Assembly: GCA_013823325.1 (NCBI GenBank)
Contig: PNLY01000017.1
Location: 1-64,000, forward strand
DNA: 64,000 bases
Direction: 5' to 3'
Origin: Methylobacterium sp.
GTDB taxonomy: Bacteria; Pseudomonadota; Alphaproteobacteria; Rhizobiales; Beijerinckiaceae
The notes beneath the pieces are model-generated. The model was not told where the DNA came from and did no database searches. It worked only from the letters and a program-made list of their open reading frames with translations. A program made the position numbers and the translations under genes. Below are positions 23,638 through 31,746 of the stretch, one piece after another (the stretch's first letter is position 1; each line of letters starts with the position of its first letter).

Positions 23638-24060
23638 TCAATCGTCGCGGAAGACGCGCTCATTGCGCTCGTGGCGCTCCTGCGCCTCCAGGGAGAGCGT
23701 CGCGATCGGGCGGGCTTCCAGGCGTTTCAGCGAAATCGGCTCGCCGGTCTCCTCGCAATAGCCGTAGGAGCCGTCCTCGATGCGGGAGAGCGCGGCGTCG
23801 ATCTTCGAGATCAGCTTGCGCTGGCGGTCGCGGGCACGCAGCTCGATGGCGCGGTCGGTTTCCGACGAGGCGCGATCGGCGATGTCCGGGTGATTCTCGC
23901 TCTCGCTCTGCAAGGTGACCAGGGTCTCCTTGGCCTCCTTGAGGATCTCGTCCTTCCAGGCGAGCAACTTGTTGCGGAAATACTCCCGCTGCCGCTCGTT
24001 CATGAACGGCTCGCTGTCGGAGGGCTTGTAGTCAGGGGCAAGACTGATCTGCTTCGACAT
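23638..24060 (-). CDS. dksA: RNA polymerase-binding transcription factor DksA
   Basis: DksA binds the secondary channel of RNA polymerase and, with ppGpp, adjusts transcription in starvation. The 140-residue protein has the N-terminal helix with ERQREYFRNKLLAWKDEIL, the coiled-coil tip with DxxDxA (ADRASSETD), and the C-terminal GYCEETGEPISLKRLEARP. Only one Cys of the enteric zinc finger is present, which is usual in alphaproteobacterial DksA. It is monocistronic, followed by a strong terminator. This is a core housekeeping gene separating two accessory modules. Confidence 0.95.
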   Translation of the reverse strand: MSKQISLAPDYKPSDSEPFMNERQREYFRNKLLAWKDEILKEAKETLVTLQSESENHPDIADRASSETDRAIELRARDRQRKLISKIDAALSRIEDGSYGYCEETGEPISLKRLEARPIATLSLEAQERHERNERVFRDD

Positions 24061-24203
24061 GGCAGGCCTTCTGCATGAGCGCTCGAAGGCCTCGCCGGCT
24101 TTGCCGTGTCGAGGCCGCCGATTTGGCGCCCTTATAGCGATTGGTCACACCGGGAACAATCGCTTTCGCGCAGCCGTGAACAAGCTGGCAAAGCGCTGGA
24201 AAA

Positions 24204-25208
24204 TCAGCGCAATCCGATGATCGCCGCAGCGATGTCCGCCGCGAGCGGTCCGGCGATCTTCCGCCGGTAGTGGGTATGGTCGAAATAGTTGTCCGGCTCG
24301 CGATTCTCCGGCCGGTCGACACGCCAGTCGACGAGGGCGGTGCGCGGACGCTCCGCGGCGAGCCTCGCATAGGCGTCGCGACAGGCGGCATCGGCGCCGG
24401 CGCCGGGCGTTCCGGGCTTGGGCAAGCCGGAGACGAAGTTAGGTGGACGCACCAGAACGACCGGCACGCCCGGCGCCAGCCTGTCGAGCAGATCACGCAG
24501 CGCCGTCGCGGCAGGGAAGGGGCCGGTGGCGTTGCCGCCGCTGATGTCGAGCGGCTCGAGCAGCTGGGCCCGGCGGACGGGATCGCTGTGGAAACCCTGG
24601 ACCTCGTAGCCGGCCTCGTAATCCCAGTAGCCGTCCGGCCGGGCGCGTTCGGGCTGCTTGGCCGTCAGGTAGCGCAGCCGGCGCAGCGTCTCCTCGATCA
24701 CGTCGAAGCGCAGCAACCCGGCGAGGTAGCGCACGGTCGAGCTCTCGAACAGCCAGAACGGGAAGGGCTTCTCGATCGCCAATGTCGGGTCGGCCGTGCA
24801 CCAGCGCACGTCGATGCCGACGACCAGCGCCTTCGCCTGTTCCTTGCGATGGCGCAGGAACCAGTCGAGCAGGACGAGGCTCTCGCGCGGGCCGGTGGCG
24901 GGGGCGATCAGCGAGACGAAGGGGATGCCGGTCTGCTGCGCCAGCTGCTCCGGCGAGACCAGCTGGATATGCGAGTTGCCGAAGATCGCGCCGGAGAATT
25001 GCGGATCGCGGCCGCGGCTGGCGGCGGCGGTGCGCGGCCCCTGCGGGCTGACGCCGGTCTTCAGCGTCAGCGGCGAGCGCCCGCTGTCATAGGGATCGAC
25101 CAGGAAGGCGAGCGCCAGCAGCGCCGCGGCGAGGAGCGTCGCCGCGGCGAGGAAGGTACGGCCGAAGCCGCCCCAGCGCGCGTCAGAACTGGAAGTAGAT
25201 GAACTCAT
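24204..25208 (-). CDS. SGNH-hydrolase-like membrane-anchored protein, O-acetylation partner of the MBOAT
   Basis: The 334-residue protein has one N-terminal membrane segment (about residues 17-37) and a periplasmic domain with an SGNH-like nucleophile motif AIFGNSHIQL (Ser79) and a C-terminal DHTH (Asp310, His313), which would complete a Ser-Asp-His triad. Such proteins (AlgX/AlgJ-like) transfer acetyl groups to a surface polymer after an MBOAT moves them across the membrane. It overlaps the MBOAT gene by 26 bases. The polymer that is modified is not shown by the neighbourhood. Confidence 0.7.
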   Translation of the reverse strand: MSSSTSSSDARWGGFGRTFLAAATLLAAALLALAFLVDPYDSGRSPLTLKTGVSPQGPRTAAASRGRDPQFSGAIFGNSHIQLVSPEQLAQQTGIPFVSLIAPATGPRESLVLLDWFLRHRKEQAKALVVGIDVRWCTADPTLAIEKPFPFWLFESSTVRYLAGLLRFDVIEETLRRLRYLTAKQPERARPDGYWDYEAGYEVQGFHSDPVRRAQLLEPLDISGGNATGPFPAATALRDLLDRLAPGVPVVLVRPPNFVSGLPKPGTPGAGADAACRDAYARLAAERPRTALVDWRVDRPENREPDNYFDHTHYRRKIAGPLAADIAAAIIGLR

Positions 25209-26556
25209 AATTGGCGTCGTCGCCGATCTTGAACAGGACCAGCACGAAGAGGATGGCGGTGAGGACGGCGAGCCAGCGTGCCGGCGGCGCCTTGTGGACG
25301 GCAGCCCAGGCGGTCGGGCCGATCATGGCAACGGCGATCGCGGGCAGGAAGGCGCGCCATTTGAAGCCGGTGCCGACGGGCGAAAAGCCGAGCATGGCCT
25401 TGTAGATCGCCAGCGCCGCGTCGAAGGAGGTGGCGCGGAACAGCACCCAGCAGACAGCGACGAAGAGGAAGGTCAGCGCCCAGCCGAGCAGCTTCGGCAT
25501 CGGCAAGCCGGCGCGGCGCCAGAGCACGCCGATGGCGAGCACGACGCCATGGGCGACGCCCCAGGCGACGAAGTTCAGGCCTGCGCCGTGCCAGAGGCCG
25601 CCGAGCGCCATGGTGGCGAACAGCGCCCAGAGCTGCAGCGGCAGGCCGTGCCGCGAGCCGCCGAGCGGGATGTAGAGGTAGTCGCGCAGGAAGCGCGACA
25701 GCGTCATGTGCCAGCGCCGCCAGAAATCCTGCAGGCTCGTCGCGCGATAGGGCGCATTGAAGTTCTGCGGCAACACGATGCCGAAGAGCAGGGCCAGGCC
25801 CAGCGCCATGTCGGTGTAGCCGGAGAAGTCGAAATAGATCTGGAAGGTGAAGGCGAGGGTCCCCTGCCAGGCCTGCGCCATGCTGACTACGTCGCCGGCG
25901 GCGGCCGCGGCGAAGACCGGGTTGGCATATTCGGAGAGCGGGTCGCCGATCAGCACCTTCTTCGCCAGGCCGATCGTCAGCAGCATGATGCCGCGGGCGA
26001 TACGCTCGGCCGCGTCGGAGCGCAGATAAGGCCGCTCCTCGAACTGGTGCATGATCTCGCGCCAGCGCACCAGCGGCCCCGCCAGCACCTGCGGGAAGAA
26101 GGCGATGTAGAGCGCGTAGCGGACGAGATCGTAGCGTGGCGCTTCGCCCCGGCGCAGATCGGTCAGGTACATCACATGGTGGAAGGTGAAGAAGGAGATG
26201 CCGAGCGGCAGCGCGAGGTCGAGCTTCGCCGTCGGCAATCCCGGAATCATCGCAGCGAGATCGGCGAAGAAGTTGAAGTACTTGAACAGCGCCAGGATGG
26301 CGAGGTTGATCGCGATGGCGAGCGTGATCAGGCCGCCGGCCTTGGTCTTCTGGAAGGCTTCGGCGATCAGCCAGTTGAGCAGGATCGAGAAGGCGAGCAG
26401 CGGCACGAAGCGCCAGTCCCACCAGCCATAGAAGGCGAAGGAGAGCAGCGCCAGCAGCGGCAGCCGCCAGGCCGGCGCGAAGCGCTCGACCAGCCAGTGC
26501 AGGGCGAGCGCCAGCGGCAGGAAGCCGAGCAGGAAGGCGAAGGAGTTGAACAGCAT
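25183..26556 (-). CDS. MBOAT-family O-acyltransferase (AlgI/DltB-like)
   Basis: This 457-residue polytopic membrane protein has the MBOAT features: PLGISFFTFHHVMYLTDLRR, a DFWRRWHMTLSRFLRDYLYI segment (His283), and the catalytic His323 in ALGGLWHGAGLNFVAWG. The family moves acyl groups from the cytoplasm for O-acylation of extracellular polysaccharide or lipid. The overlapping SGNH-like gene is the expected periplasmic partner. No polysaccharide synthesis genes lie beside it, so the pair forms a stand-alone unit. Confidence 0.9.
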   Translation of the reverse strand: MLFNSFAFLLGFLPLALALHWLVERFAPAWRLPLLALLSFAFYGWWDWRFVPLLAFSILLNWLIAEAFQKTKAGGLITLAIAINLAILALFKYFNFFADLAAMIPGLPTAKLDLALPLGISFFTFHHVMYLTDLRRGEAPRYDLVRYALYIAFFPQVLAGPLVRWREIMHQFEERPYLRSDAAERIARGIMLLTIGLAKKVLIGDPLSEYANPVFAAAAAGDVVSMAQAWQGTLAFTFQIYFDFSGYTDMALGLALLFGIVLPQNFNAPYRATSLQDFWRRWHMTLSRFLRDYLYIPLGGSRHGLPLQLWALFATMALGGLWHGAGLNFVAWGVAHGVVLAIGVLWRRAGLPMPKLLGWALTFLFVAVCWVLFRATSFDAALAIYKAMLGFSPVGTGFKWRAFLPAIAVAMIGPTAWAAVHKAPPARWLAVLTAILFVLVLFKIGDDANYEFIYFQF

Positions 26557-26654
26557 CGGGCGGGAGAGGGCGGCGGGAGAGGGCCGCCTTAGACGATTAC
26601 GCGCCCGATGTCATGGTCAGCACCGTCGCACGCCACGCTCGCTGGCGCCCTCGC

Positions 26655-27731
26655 TCAGATATTATCGCCGCGTAGCGCGTCGCAGACGGCTTCCGTCACC
26701 TGCGCCGTCGTCGCCTGGCCGCCGAGGTCCGGCGTATGCAGGGCAGGGTCGGCGGTGACGCGTTCGACGGCGCGCATCAGGCGGGCCGCAGCGGCCTTCT
26801 CGCCGAGATGGTCGAGCATCATCGCCCCGGTCCAGAAGGTCGCGACCGGGTTGGCGATGCCCTTGCCGGTGATGTCGAAGGCCGAGCCGTGGATCGGCTC
26901 GAACATCGAGGGCGTCTTGCGCTCGGGGTTGAGATTCGCGGTCGGCGCGATGCCGAGCGAGCCGGCCAGCGCCGCGGCGAGGTCGGAGAGGATGTCGGCG
27001 TGGAGATTGGTCGCGACGATGGTGTCGAGCGTCTCCGGCTTCAGCGTCATGCGCATGGTCATGGCATCGACCAGCATCTTGTCCCAGGTGACCTCCGGGA
27101 ACTCGCGTGCGACCTCGGCCGCGATCTCGTCCCACATCACCATGCCGTGACGCTGGGCGTTCGACTTGGTGACGACGGTCAGGAGTTTGCGCGGCCGCGA
27201 ACTGGCGACCACGAAGGCGTAGCGGATGATCCGGGTCACGCCGGCGCGGGTGAACATGGCGACATCGGTCGCAACCTCCTCGGGCAGGCCCTTGTGGACG
27301 CGCCCGCCGACGCCGGAATACTCGCCCTCGGAGTTCTCGCGCACGATGACCCAGTCGAGCTCGGGGCCGGAGACATGGCGCAGCGGGCTGGTGATTCCCG
27401 GCAGGATGCGGGTCGGCCGGACATTGGCGTATTGGTCGAGCGGCTGGCAGATCGCGAGCCTGAGGCCCCAGAGGGTCAGATGGTCGGGAATGTCGGGCGC
27501 GCCGACGGCGCCGAAATAGATCGCATCGAAGGCGCGCAGCTGGTCGGCGCCGTCGGCCGGCATCATCACGCCGTGCTTGCGATAATAGTCGGAGCCCCAG
27601 TCGAAGGCCTCGATGTCGAGGCGGAAGCCGCCATCGCGCTCGGCGCAGACATCCAGGGCCTGGAGCCCGGCGGCGATGACCTCGGGGCCGATACCGTCCC
27701 CGCCGATGGCGGCGATCCTATGCGTGCGCAT
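26655..27731 (-). CDS. Tartrate dehydrogenase-like isocitrate/isopropylmalate dehydrogenase family enzyme
   Basis: The 358-residue enzyme has the family N-terminus IAAIGGDGIGPEV, a DYYRKHGVMMPADG segment typical of tartrate dehydrogenase/D-malate decarboxylases, the KSNAQRHG substrate-binding run, the metal site in VDAMTMRM and DILSDLAAAL, and the cofactor loop EPIHGSAFDITGKG. It would oxidise a 2-hydroxy diacid (tartrate or D-malate) with NAD and decarboxylate it. The ATG at 27731 gives the canonical start; the frame to 28037 is an artefact over the TctC gene. It follows a TctC receptor gene on the same strand, which fits uptake of the same organic acid. Confidence 0.85.
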   Translation of the reverse strand: MRTHRIAAIGGDGIGPEVIAAGLQALDVCAERDGGFRLDIEAFDWGSDYYRKHGVMMPADGADQLRAFDAIYFGAVGAPDIPDHLTLWGLRLAICQPLDQYANVRPTRILPGITSPLRHVSGPELDWVIVRENSEGEYSGVGGRVHKGLPEEVATDVAMFTRAGVTRIIRYAFVVASSRPRKLLTVVTKSNAQRHGMVMWDEIAAEVAREFPEVTWDKMLVDAMTMRMTLKPETLDTIVATNLHADILSDLAAALAGSLGIAPTANLNPERKTPSMFEPIHGSAFDITGKGIANPVATFWTGAMMLDHLGEKAAAARLMRAVERVTADPALHTPDLGGQATTAQVTEAVCDALRGDNI

Positions 27732-27763
27732 GCTCTTGTCCGATGCTGTCGTGCTGCTGTCGT

Positions 27764-27796
27764 AAAGAGACGGCGCCTGGGAGGACCAGGGCGCCG
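27764..27796 (-). terminator. Possible terminator or attenuator between the TctC receptor and tartrate dehydrogenase genes
   Basis: On the minus strand GGCGCCCTGG and CCAGGCGCC form a GC-rich stem with one bulged base and a 5-base loop, followed by GTCTCTTT. It lies in the 74-base gap after the TctC stop. It would limit read-through into the dehydrogenase gene. Confidence 0.5.
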
Positions 27797-27805
27797 CCGA
27801 GGCGA

Positions 27806-28780
27806 TTACTGGGCGGTCACGCCGGCATTGCGGATGACCGGCACCCATTTGTCGATCTCGCTGCGGACGAGCTCGCCGAGGGCGGCCGGCGTCTGGCCGG
27901 CCTCGTCGGGCAGTTCGGCGCCGAGCTCGAGGAAGCGCCTGCGCGTCGGCTCGTCCTTGAGCGCGGCGCGGGCCGCGGCGTTCAGCCTGTCGACGATCTC
28001 CTTCGGCGTGCCCTTGGGCGCGAACATCGCGTTCCACCCGGTCGCCTGGAACTGCGGCAGGCCCTGCTCGGCCGAGGTCGGGACATCGGGAATGACCGAG
28101 AGCCGGTTCTTGACCGCGACGACGAGGCCCTTGCCCTCCTTGGCCTGCACGCTCGGGACGATCGCGACGGTCTGGTCGCAGACATAGTCGACCTGGCCGC
28201 CGAGCAGCGCGTTCAGGGCCGGTCCCGAGCCGCGGAAGGGGACGTGCTGCGGCTTGGTGCCGAGCAGCGAGTCGAGGAAGAGGCAGGTCAGATGCGAGGT
28301 CGAGCCGACGCCGCCGGAGCCGTAGTTCAGCTTCTCGGCATTGGCCTTGAGATAGGCGACGAATTCGCGGAAATCCTTGACCGGCAGGTCCTTCTTGGCG
28401 ACCACCAGCATCGGCGTCGAGGCCGAGTTCATCACCGGTTCGAAATCGGTGCGGGGGTCATAGGCGAGCTTGGGATAGAGCCCGACGCTGGCCGCCTGCG
28501 TGCCGAGATTGCCCATCAGCAGCGTGTAGCCGTCGGGTGTCGCCTTGGCGACACGGGTCGCACCCGTGGTGCCGCCGGCGCCGGCGACGTTCTCGACCAC
28601 GACCGACTGGCCGAGCGTGCGGCCCATATGGTCGGCCATCAGCCGGGCCACGATATCGGTGGTGCCGCCGGCGGCGAAGGGCACGACCAGGGTGATCGCG
28701 CGGGCCGGGTAGGGCGCCTGTGCCATCGCCGGGGATGTCGCCGCCAGCCCGAGCGCCAGCGTCAGCAGCATTCGCTTCAT
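27806..28780 (-). CDS. TctC/Bug-family tripartite tricarboxylate receptor
   Basis: The 324-residue protein has a Sec signal peptide (MLLTLALGLAATSPAMAQA), the mature N-terminal RAITLVVPFAAGGTTDIVAR, a TLGQSVVVENVAGAGGT segment and the later PDVPTSAEQGLPQFQATGW, all Bug-family marks. The ATG at 28780 gives the signal peptide; the frame extends 51 codons further over the operator region and is unlikely to be translated. No TctA or TctB is encoded nearby. It is divergent from the GntR gene at 28951, and cotranscribed with the tartrate dehydrogenase-like gene, so it probably binds a hydroxy di-acid. Confidence 0.9.
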   Translation of the reverse strand: MKRMLLTLALGLAATSPAMAQAPYPARAITLVVPFAAGGTTDIVARLMADHMGRTLGQSVVVENVAGAGGTTGATRVAKATPDGYTLLMGNLGTQAASVGLYPKLAYDPRTDFEPVMNSASTPMLVVAKKDLPVKDFREFVAYLKANAEKLNYGSGGVGSTSHLTCLFLDSLLGTKPQHVPFRGSGPALNALLGGQVDYVCDQTVAIVPSVQAKEGKGLVVAVKNRLSVIPDVPTSAEQGLPQFQATGWNAMFAPKGTPKEIVDRLNAAARAALKDEPTRRRFLELGAELPDEAGQTPAALGELVRSEIDKWVPVIRNAGVTAQ

Positions 28781-28838
28781 CGGTTCTCTCCCTGTGCGAG
28801 CGCCGTTCGACGGCGCGTCGATCTGCTCTCCCATTTGT

Positions 28839-28850
28839 CTTCCATGGAAG
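28839..28850. promoter_or_regulatory. Candidate GntR operator, 12-bp palindrome
   Basis: CTTCCATGGAAG is a perfect palindrome 59 bases upstream of the TctC start and 101 bases upstream of the GntR start. It is directly followed by TTGCATGG (28852-28859), which recurs at 28906-28913 in the second candidate site. Confidence 0.55.
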
Positions 28851-28892
28851 TTTGCATGGTGGATCGTCATCGCTGAGAGGGATGCTGTCAAG

Positions 28893-28916
28893 CTTCCATT
28901 CTTGCTTGCATGGAAA
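28893..28916. promoter_or_regulatory. Second candidate GntR operator
   Basis: TTCCAT (28894-28899) and ATGGAA (28910-28915) are a perfect inverted repeat with a 10-base spacer, matching the half-site of the palindrome at 28839-28850. The repeated TTGCATGG overlaps its right arm. Two matching sites between divergent genes suggest cooperative control of both. Confidence 0.5.
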
Positions 28917-28950
28917 CAATCATTTGTGCTCAATCGGGCTCGGAGGAGCC

Positions 28951-29658
28951 ATGGTCGAGCTAGCGCGTGCCGGGATTGTCGAGGCGGGAGCCAGGCGAGG
29001 CTCGCTCGTCGACGAGGCCTATGCCGCGCTGAAGCAGGCGATCCGCAATACCGACTTTCCGCCGGGCTATCAGGGCTCGGAGCAGGAGATCGCGGTCCGG
29101 CTCGGCATGAGCCGCACGCCGGTGCACGAGGCGATCATCCGCTTGCAGGAGGACGGCCTGGTCCGCGTCCTCTCCAAGCGCGGCGTGCTGATCTGCCCGC
29201 TGGCGCCGCACGACATCCGCGAGATCTACGAGGTCGTCATCGCGGTCGAATCGATGGCGGCGGAGCTGCTGGCGGCCTTGCCCGCGGCGTCACGCGTGGC
29301 CGCTGCCGACGAGCTGGCGGCTGCGACCGCGGCGATGGACGAGGCGCTGGGACGCGATGATCTGCCCGGCTGGGCCGAGGCCGACGAGCTCTTCCATCGC
29401 CTGCTGGTCGAGCGCTGCGGCAATGGCCGCCTGCGCCGCATCGCCCAGACCGTGACCGACCAGGCGCATCGCGCCCGCATGCTGACGCTGAAGCTGAGGG
29501 CGACGCCGACCGGCTCGGCGCAGGCGCACCGCGCGATCATCGCAGCTTTGCGTTCAGGTGACGCAGGGGAAGCGCAGCGCACCGCACGGGCGCACCGCGT
29601 CGGCGCCCGCGACGAGATCGTGCCCTTGATCGAGCATATCGGCCTGCGGCAACTTTGA
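28951..29658 (+). CDS. GntR-family regulator with FCD domain
   Basis: The 235-residue protein has a winged helix (YAALKQAIRNTDFPPGYQGS, VRLGMSRTPVHEAIIRLQED) and a helical FCD domain with EIYEVVIAVESMAAEL, DELFHRLLVERCGN and a final AHRAIIAAL. The ATG at 28951 has GGAGGAG just upstream. It faces the TctC/tartrate dehydrogenase pair over 170 bases containing two matched palindromes, so it likely controls them in response to an organic acid. Confidence 0.9.
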   Translation: MVELARAGIVEAGARRGSLVDEAYAALKQAIRNTDFPPGYQGSEQEIAVRLGMSRTPVHEAIIRLQEDGLVRVLSKRGVLICPLAPHDIREIYEVVIAVESMAAELLAALPAASRVAAADELAAATAAMDEALGRDDLPGWAEADELFHRLLVERCGNGRLRRIAQTVTDQAHRARMLTLKLRATPTGSAQAHRAIIAALRSGDAGEAQRTARAHRVGARDEIVPLIEHIGLRQL

Positions 29659-29687
29659 ACGATGCCGCACGTTCGCGGGATCGATGC

Positions 29688-30287
29688 ATGACGACGGGCG
29701 CCTTCTTCGCAAAAATCCGGACCTATGCCGAGCTGTCGGAGGCGGCCGAGCACGCCTGGGCAGCCCTGCTGCGGCCAAGGCACTATCGCAGGGACGAGAT
29801 CTTCATCCGGGCAGGGGATGTTCCGACACGCTATGCCTTCGTCGTCGAGGGCCTGTTCTACCAGCACTATGTCGGCCCGGACGGCGACCTGATCGTCAAA
29901 CACTTCTTTCCGGAGAATCGCATCGCCGCATCGGTCAGCGCCACGCTGCTGGGCGAGCCGAGCCTGTTCACCATCACGGCGATCGAGGACAGCAGCGTCC
30001 TCGAATACGATTTCGCGGCCTTCAGGACGCTCGCCACGACGTTCCCCGATATCGCGGTCTTCTACATCCGCTACATGGAACGCCACTGGATCATCGACAA
30101 GGAACCGGACGAGATCTCCTTCCGGCACGATGACGCCATGAAGCGCTATCGCGACTTCATCCGCCGCGAGCCGGAGCTGCACAAGCGGCTGAAGCAGCAT
30201 CACATCGCAGCCTGGCTCGGCATCACCCCGGAAAGCCTCAGCCGGCTGAGGCGCGCCATCGCCTATGGGCGGATGGAGCGCGGCTGA
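29688..30287 (+). CDS. Crp/Fnr-type transcriptional regulator
   Basis: The 199-residue protein has an N-terminal cyclic-nucleotide-binding-like beta barrel (RRDEIFIRAGDVPTRYAFVV; DGDLIVKHFFPENRIAASVS) and a C-terminal helix-turn-helix HIAAWLGITPESLSRLRRAI. Fe-S cysteines of Fnr are absent, and the phosphate-binding motif of true CRP is not obvious, so the ligand is unknown. A TTG 11 codons upstream is in frame; ATG 29688 is preferred. It is 29 bases after the GntR gene. This type is often called YeiL- or CooA-like without proof of effector. Confidence 0.8.
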   Translation: MTTGAFFAKIRTYAELSEAAEHAWAALLRPRHYRRDEIFIRAGDVPTRYAFVVEGLFYQHYVGPDGDLIVKHFFPENRIAASVSATLLGEPSLFTITAIEDSSVLEYDFAAFRTLATTFPDIAVFYIRYMERHWIIDKEPDEISFRHDDAMKRYRDFIRREPELHKRLKQHHIAAWLGITPESLSRLRRAIAYGRMERG

Positions 30288-30423
30288 GGCGCTTCTTACC
30301 AAACATCAATTCGCCGGCCCCGCATCGCCCCTAACACTTCCCGACAAGCAGCCGCGGTGGTGGTCATCGCGGCGCTTTCGGACAGAGCGGGCACGTCCTG
30401 CTGCTATTCCAAGGAGATGCGAG

Positions 30424-30834
30424 ATGACGAAGATGATCTTCGTGAACCTGCCGGTGACGGATCTGGCGCGCGCCAGGGCCTTCTACGAGGCGCTCGGGTT
30501 CATCAACAATCCCCAGTTCAGCGACGACAACTCGGCCTGCATGGTCTGGAGCGAGGCGATCCATGTGATGCTGCTCACCCATGCCAAATGGCAGGGCTTC
30601 ACCAGCCGCCCGATTCCGCCTGCGGGCATGAGCGAGGTGATGCTGGCGATCTCCTGCGACAGCCGCGAGGCGGTCGACCGGATGAACGAGGCGGCGGTGC
30701 GCCATGGCGGCACCGCCGACGTCAACCCGGCGCAGGATCTCGGTTTCCTGTTCAACCGCAGCCTCGCCGACCCCGACGGCCATGTCTGGGAGGCGATGTG
30801 GATGGATCCTGCGGCGATTCCGTCGGCGGACTGA
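30424..30834 (+). CDS. VOC-family protein (glyoxalase/bleomycin-resistance fold)
   Basis: The 136-residue protein is a single VOC module: MIFVNLPVTDLARARAFYEA at the N-terminus and a late FNRSLADPDGHVWEAMWMDP, the common end of these proteins, with Glu/His positions retained. Relatives are of unknown activity or act as lyases or resistance proteins. AAGGAG lies nine bases upstream of the ATG. It lies between the Crp-like regulator (same strand) and the convergent formamidase-like gene and shows no operon link. Confidence 0.8.
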   Translation: MTKMIFVNLPVTDLARARAFYEALGFINNPQFSDDNSACMVWSEAIHVMLLTHAKWQGFTSRPIPPAGMSEVMLAISCDSREAVDRMNEAAVRHGGTADVNPAQDLGFLFNRSLADPDGHVWEAMWMDPAAIPSAD

Positions 30835-30846
30835 GGCGGAGGAAAT

Positions 30847-31746
30847 TCAAAAGCGGGATTGCCCGGAGAGGGTCGGCATGACCTTGCTCAACTTGTCGAA
30901 GAGCACGCTGTCGCGTACCGCGAGCTGGCGGCTGACCTCGAAATGGTTCTGACCTTCGGCAAGCAGCAAGGTGCTCGTCTTCCCGGCTGCCTGCAGGGCT
31001 GCGTGGAACGTCCTCGCATGGCGCCGGTACTCGTCGGTCTCGGCTTCGCCGTAAGCGACGAGCACGGGGCAATCGAGCCTCGCGACATGGCCAATGGGGC
31101 TGAATATCTCGATCTCTGCTGCCGTCAGGTCGAGATATTTCCCACGCGCACTGAGCATCGGGCCTTCGAGGTCGTAGGCGCCGCTGGCGCAGAGGGCGCC
31201 TGCCACCGTGCTGGCCTCGATCCGATGCGGCGTGTCGGCCGTGAGCGCCGCCGATACCAAATGGGCGCCCGAGGAGTGGCCGATCACGAACAGATGGCGG
31301 GGATCGAAGCTGAGCTCGCCGGCATGACCCGCGAGCCAGCGGATGCCGCGCTGGACCTGCATCACCATCTCGGGCAGGCGTGCGGCGGGAATGCTGGCGA
31401 AATCGAGCACCGCGAAGTTCAGGCCGCCACCGACGAAGGCTTCTGCCGCGAAGGCGCTGTCCATGCGGTCGAGCATGCGCCAGGCACCGCCATGGACATA
31501 GACGACGAGGGGCGCGCCCGGCGAAGCCGCCGGGAACAGGTCGATGCGCTCGGCCGGGCCCTCGCCATAGGCAAGATGGCGGCAGGCGAGCTTGCGATGC
31601 GCCTCCAGGCTGGCGCTGCGATACCAGGCGATGATCTCCTCGGCATTGGGCGCCCAGGCGCCCTGATTGTAGTTCAGGTCGAGCCGCGCCTGGTCGTAGT
31701 CGAGATAGACCGGTGCGGCCGGTTCGGTCATGGCGGGCTCCGTCAT
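30847..31746 (-). CDS. Alpha/beta-hydrolase, arylformamidase (kynurenine formamidase)-like
   Basis: The 299-residue esterase-fold protein opens with YDQARLDLNYNQGAWAPNAE, a pattern seen in arylformamidases, and has the oxyanion motif HGGAW (residues 85-89), nucleophile elbow GHSSGAH (Ser158) and a C-terminal catalytic-type His in GQNHFEVS. Arylformamidase hydrolyses N-formylkynurenine to kynurenine, the step before kynureninase, whose gene starts 2.6 kb away. The ATG overlaps the amidohydrolase stop (ATGA); a second ATG five codons on has a GGAG eight bases upstream and could be the main start. The exact ester or amide substrate is inferred from neighbours. Confidence 0.75.
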   Translation of the reverse strand: MTEPAMTEPAAPVYLDYDQARLDLNYNQGAWAPNAEEIIAWYRSASLEAHRKLACRHLAYGEGPAERIDLFPAASPGAPLVVYVHGGAWRMLDRMDSAFAAEAFVGGGLNFAVLDFASIPAARLPEMVMQVQRGIRWLAGHAGELSFDPRHLFVIGHSSGAHLVSAALTADTPHRIEASTVAGALCASGAYDLEGPMLSARGKYLDLTAAEIEIFSPIGHVARLDCPVLVAYGEAETDEYRRHARTFHAALQAAGKTSTLLLAEGQNHFEVSRQLAVRDSVLFDKLSKVMPTLSGQSRF

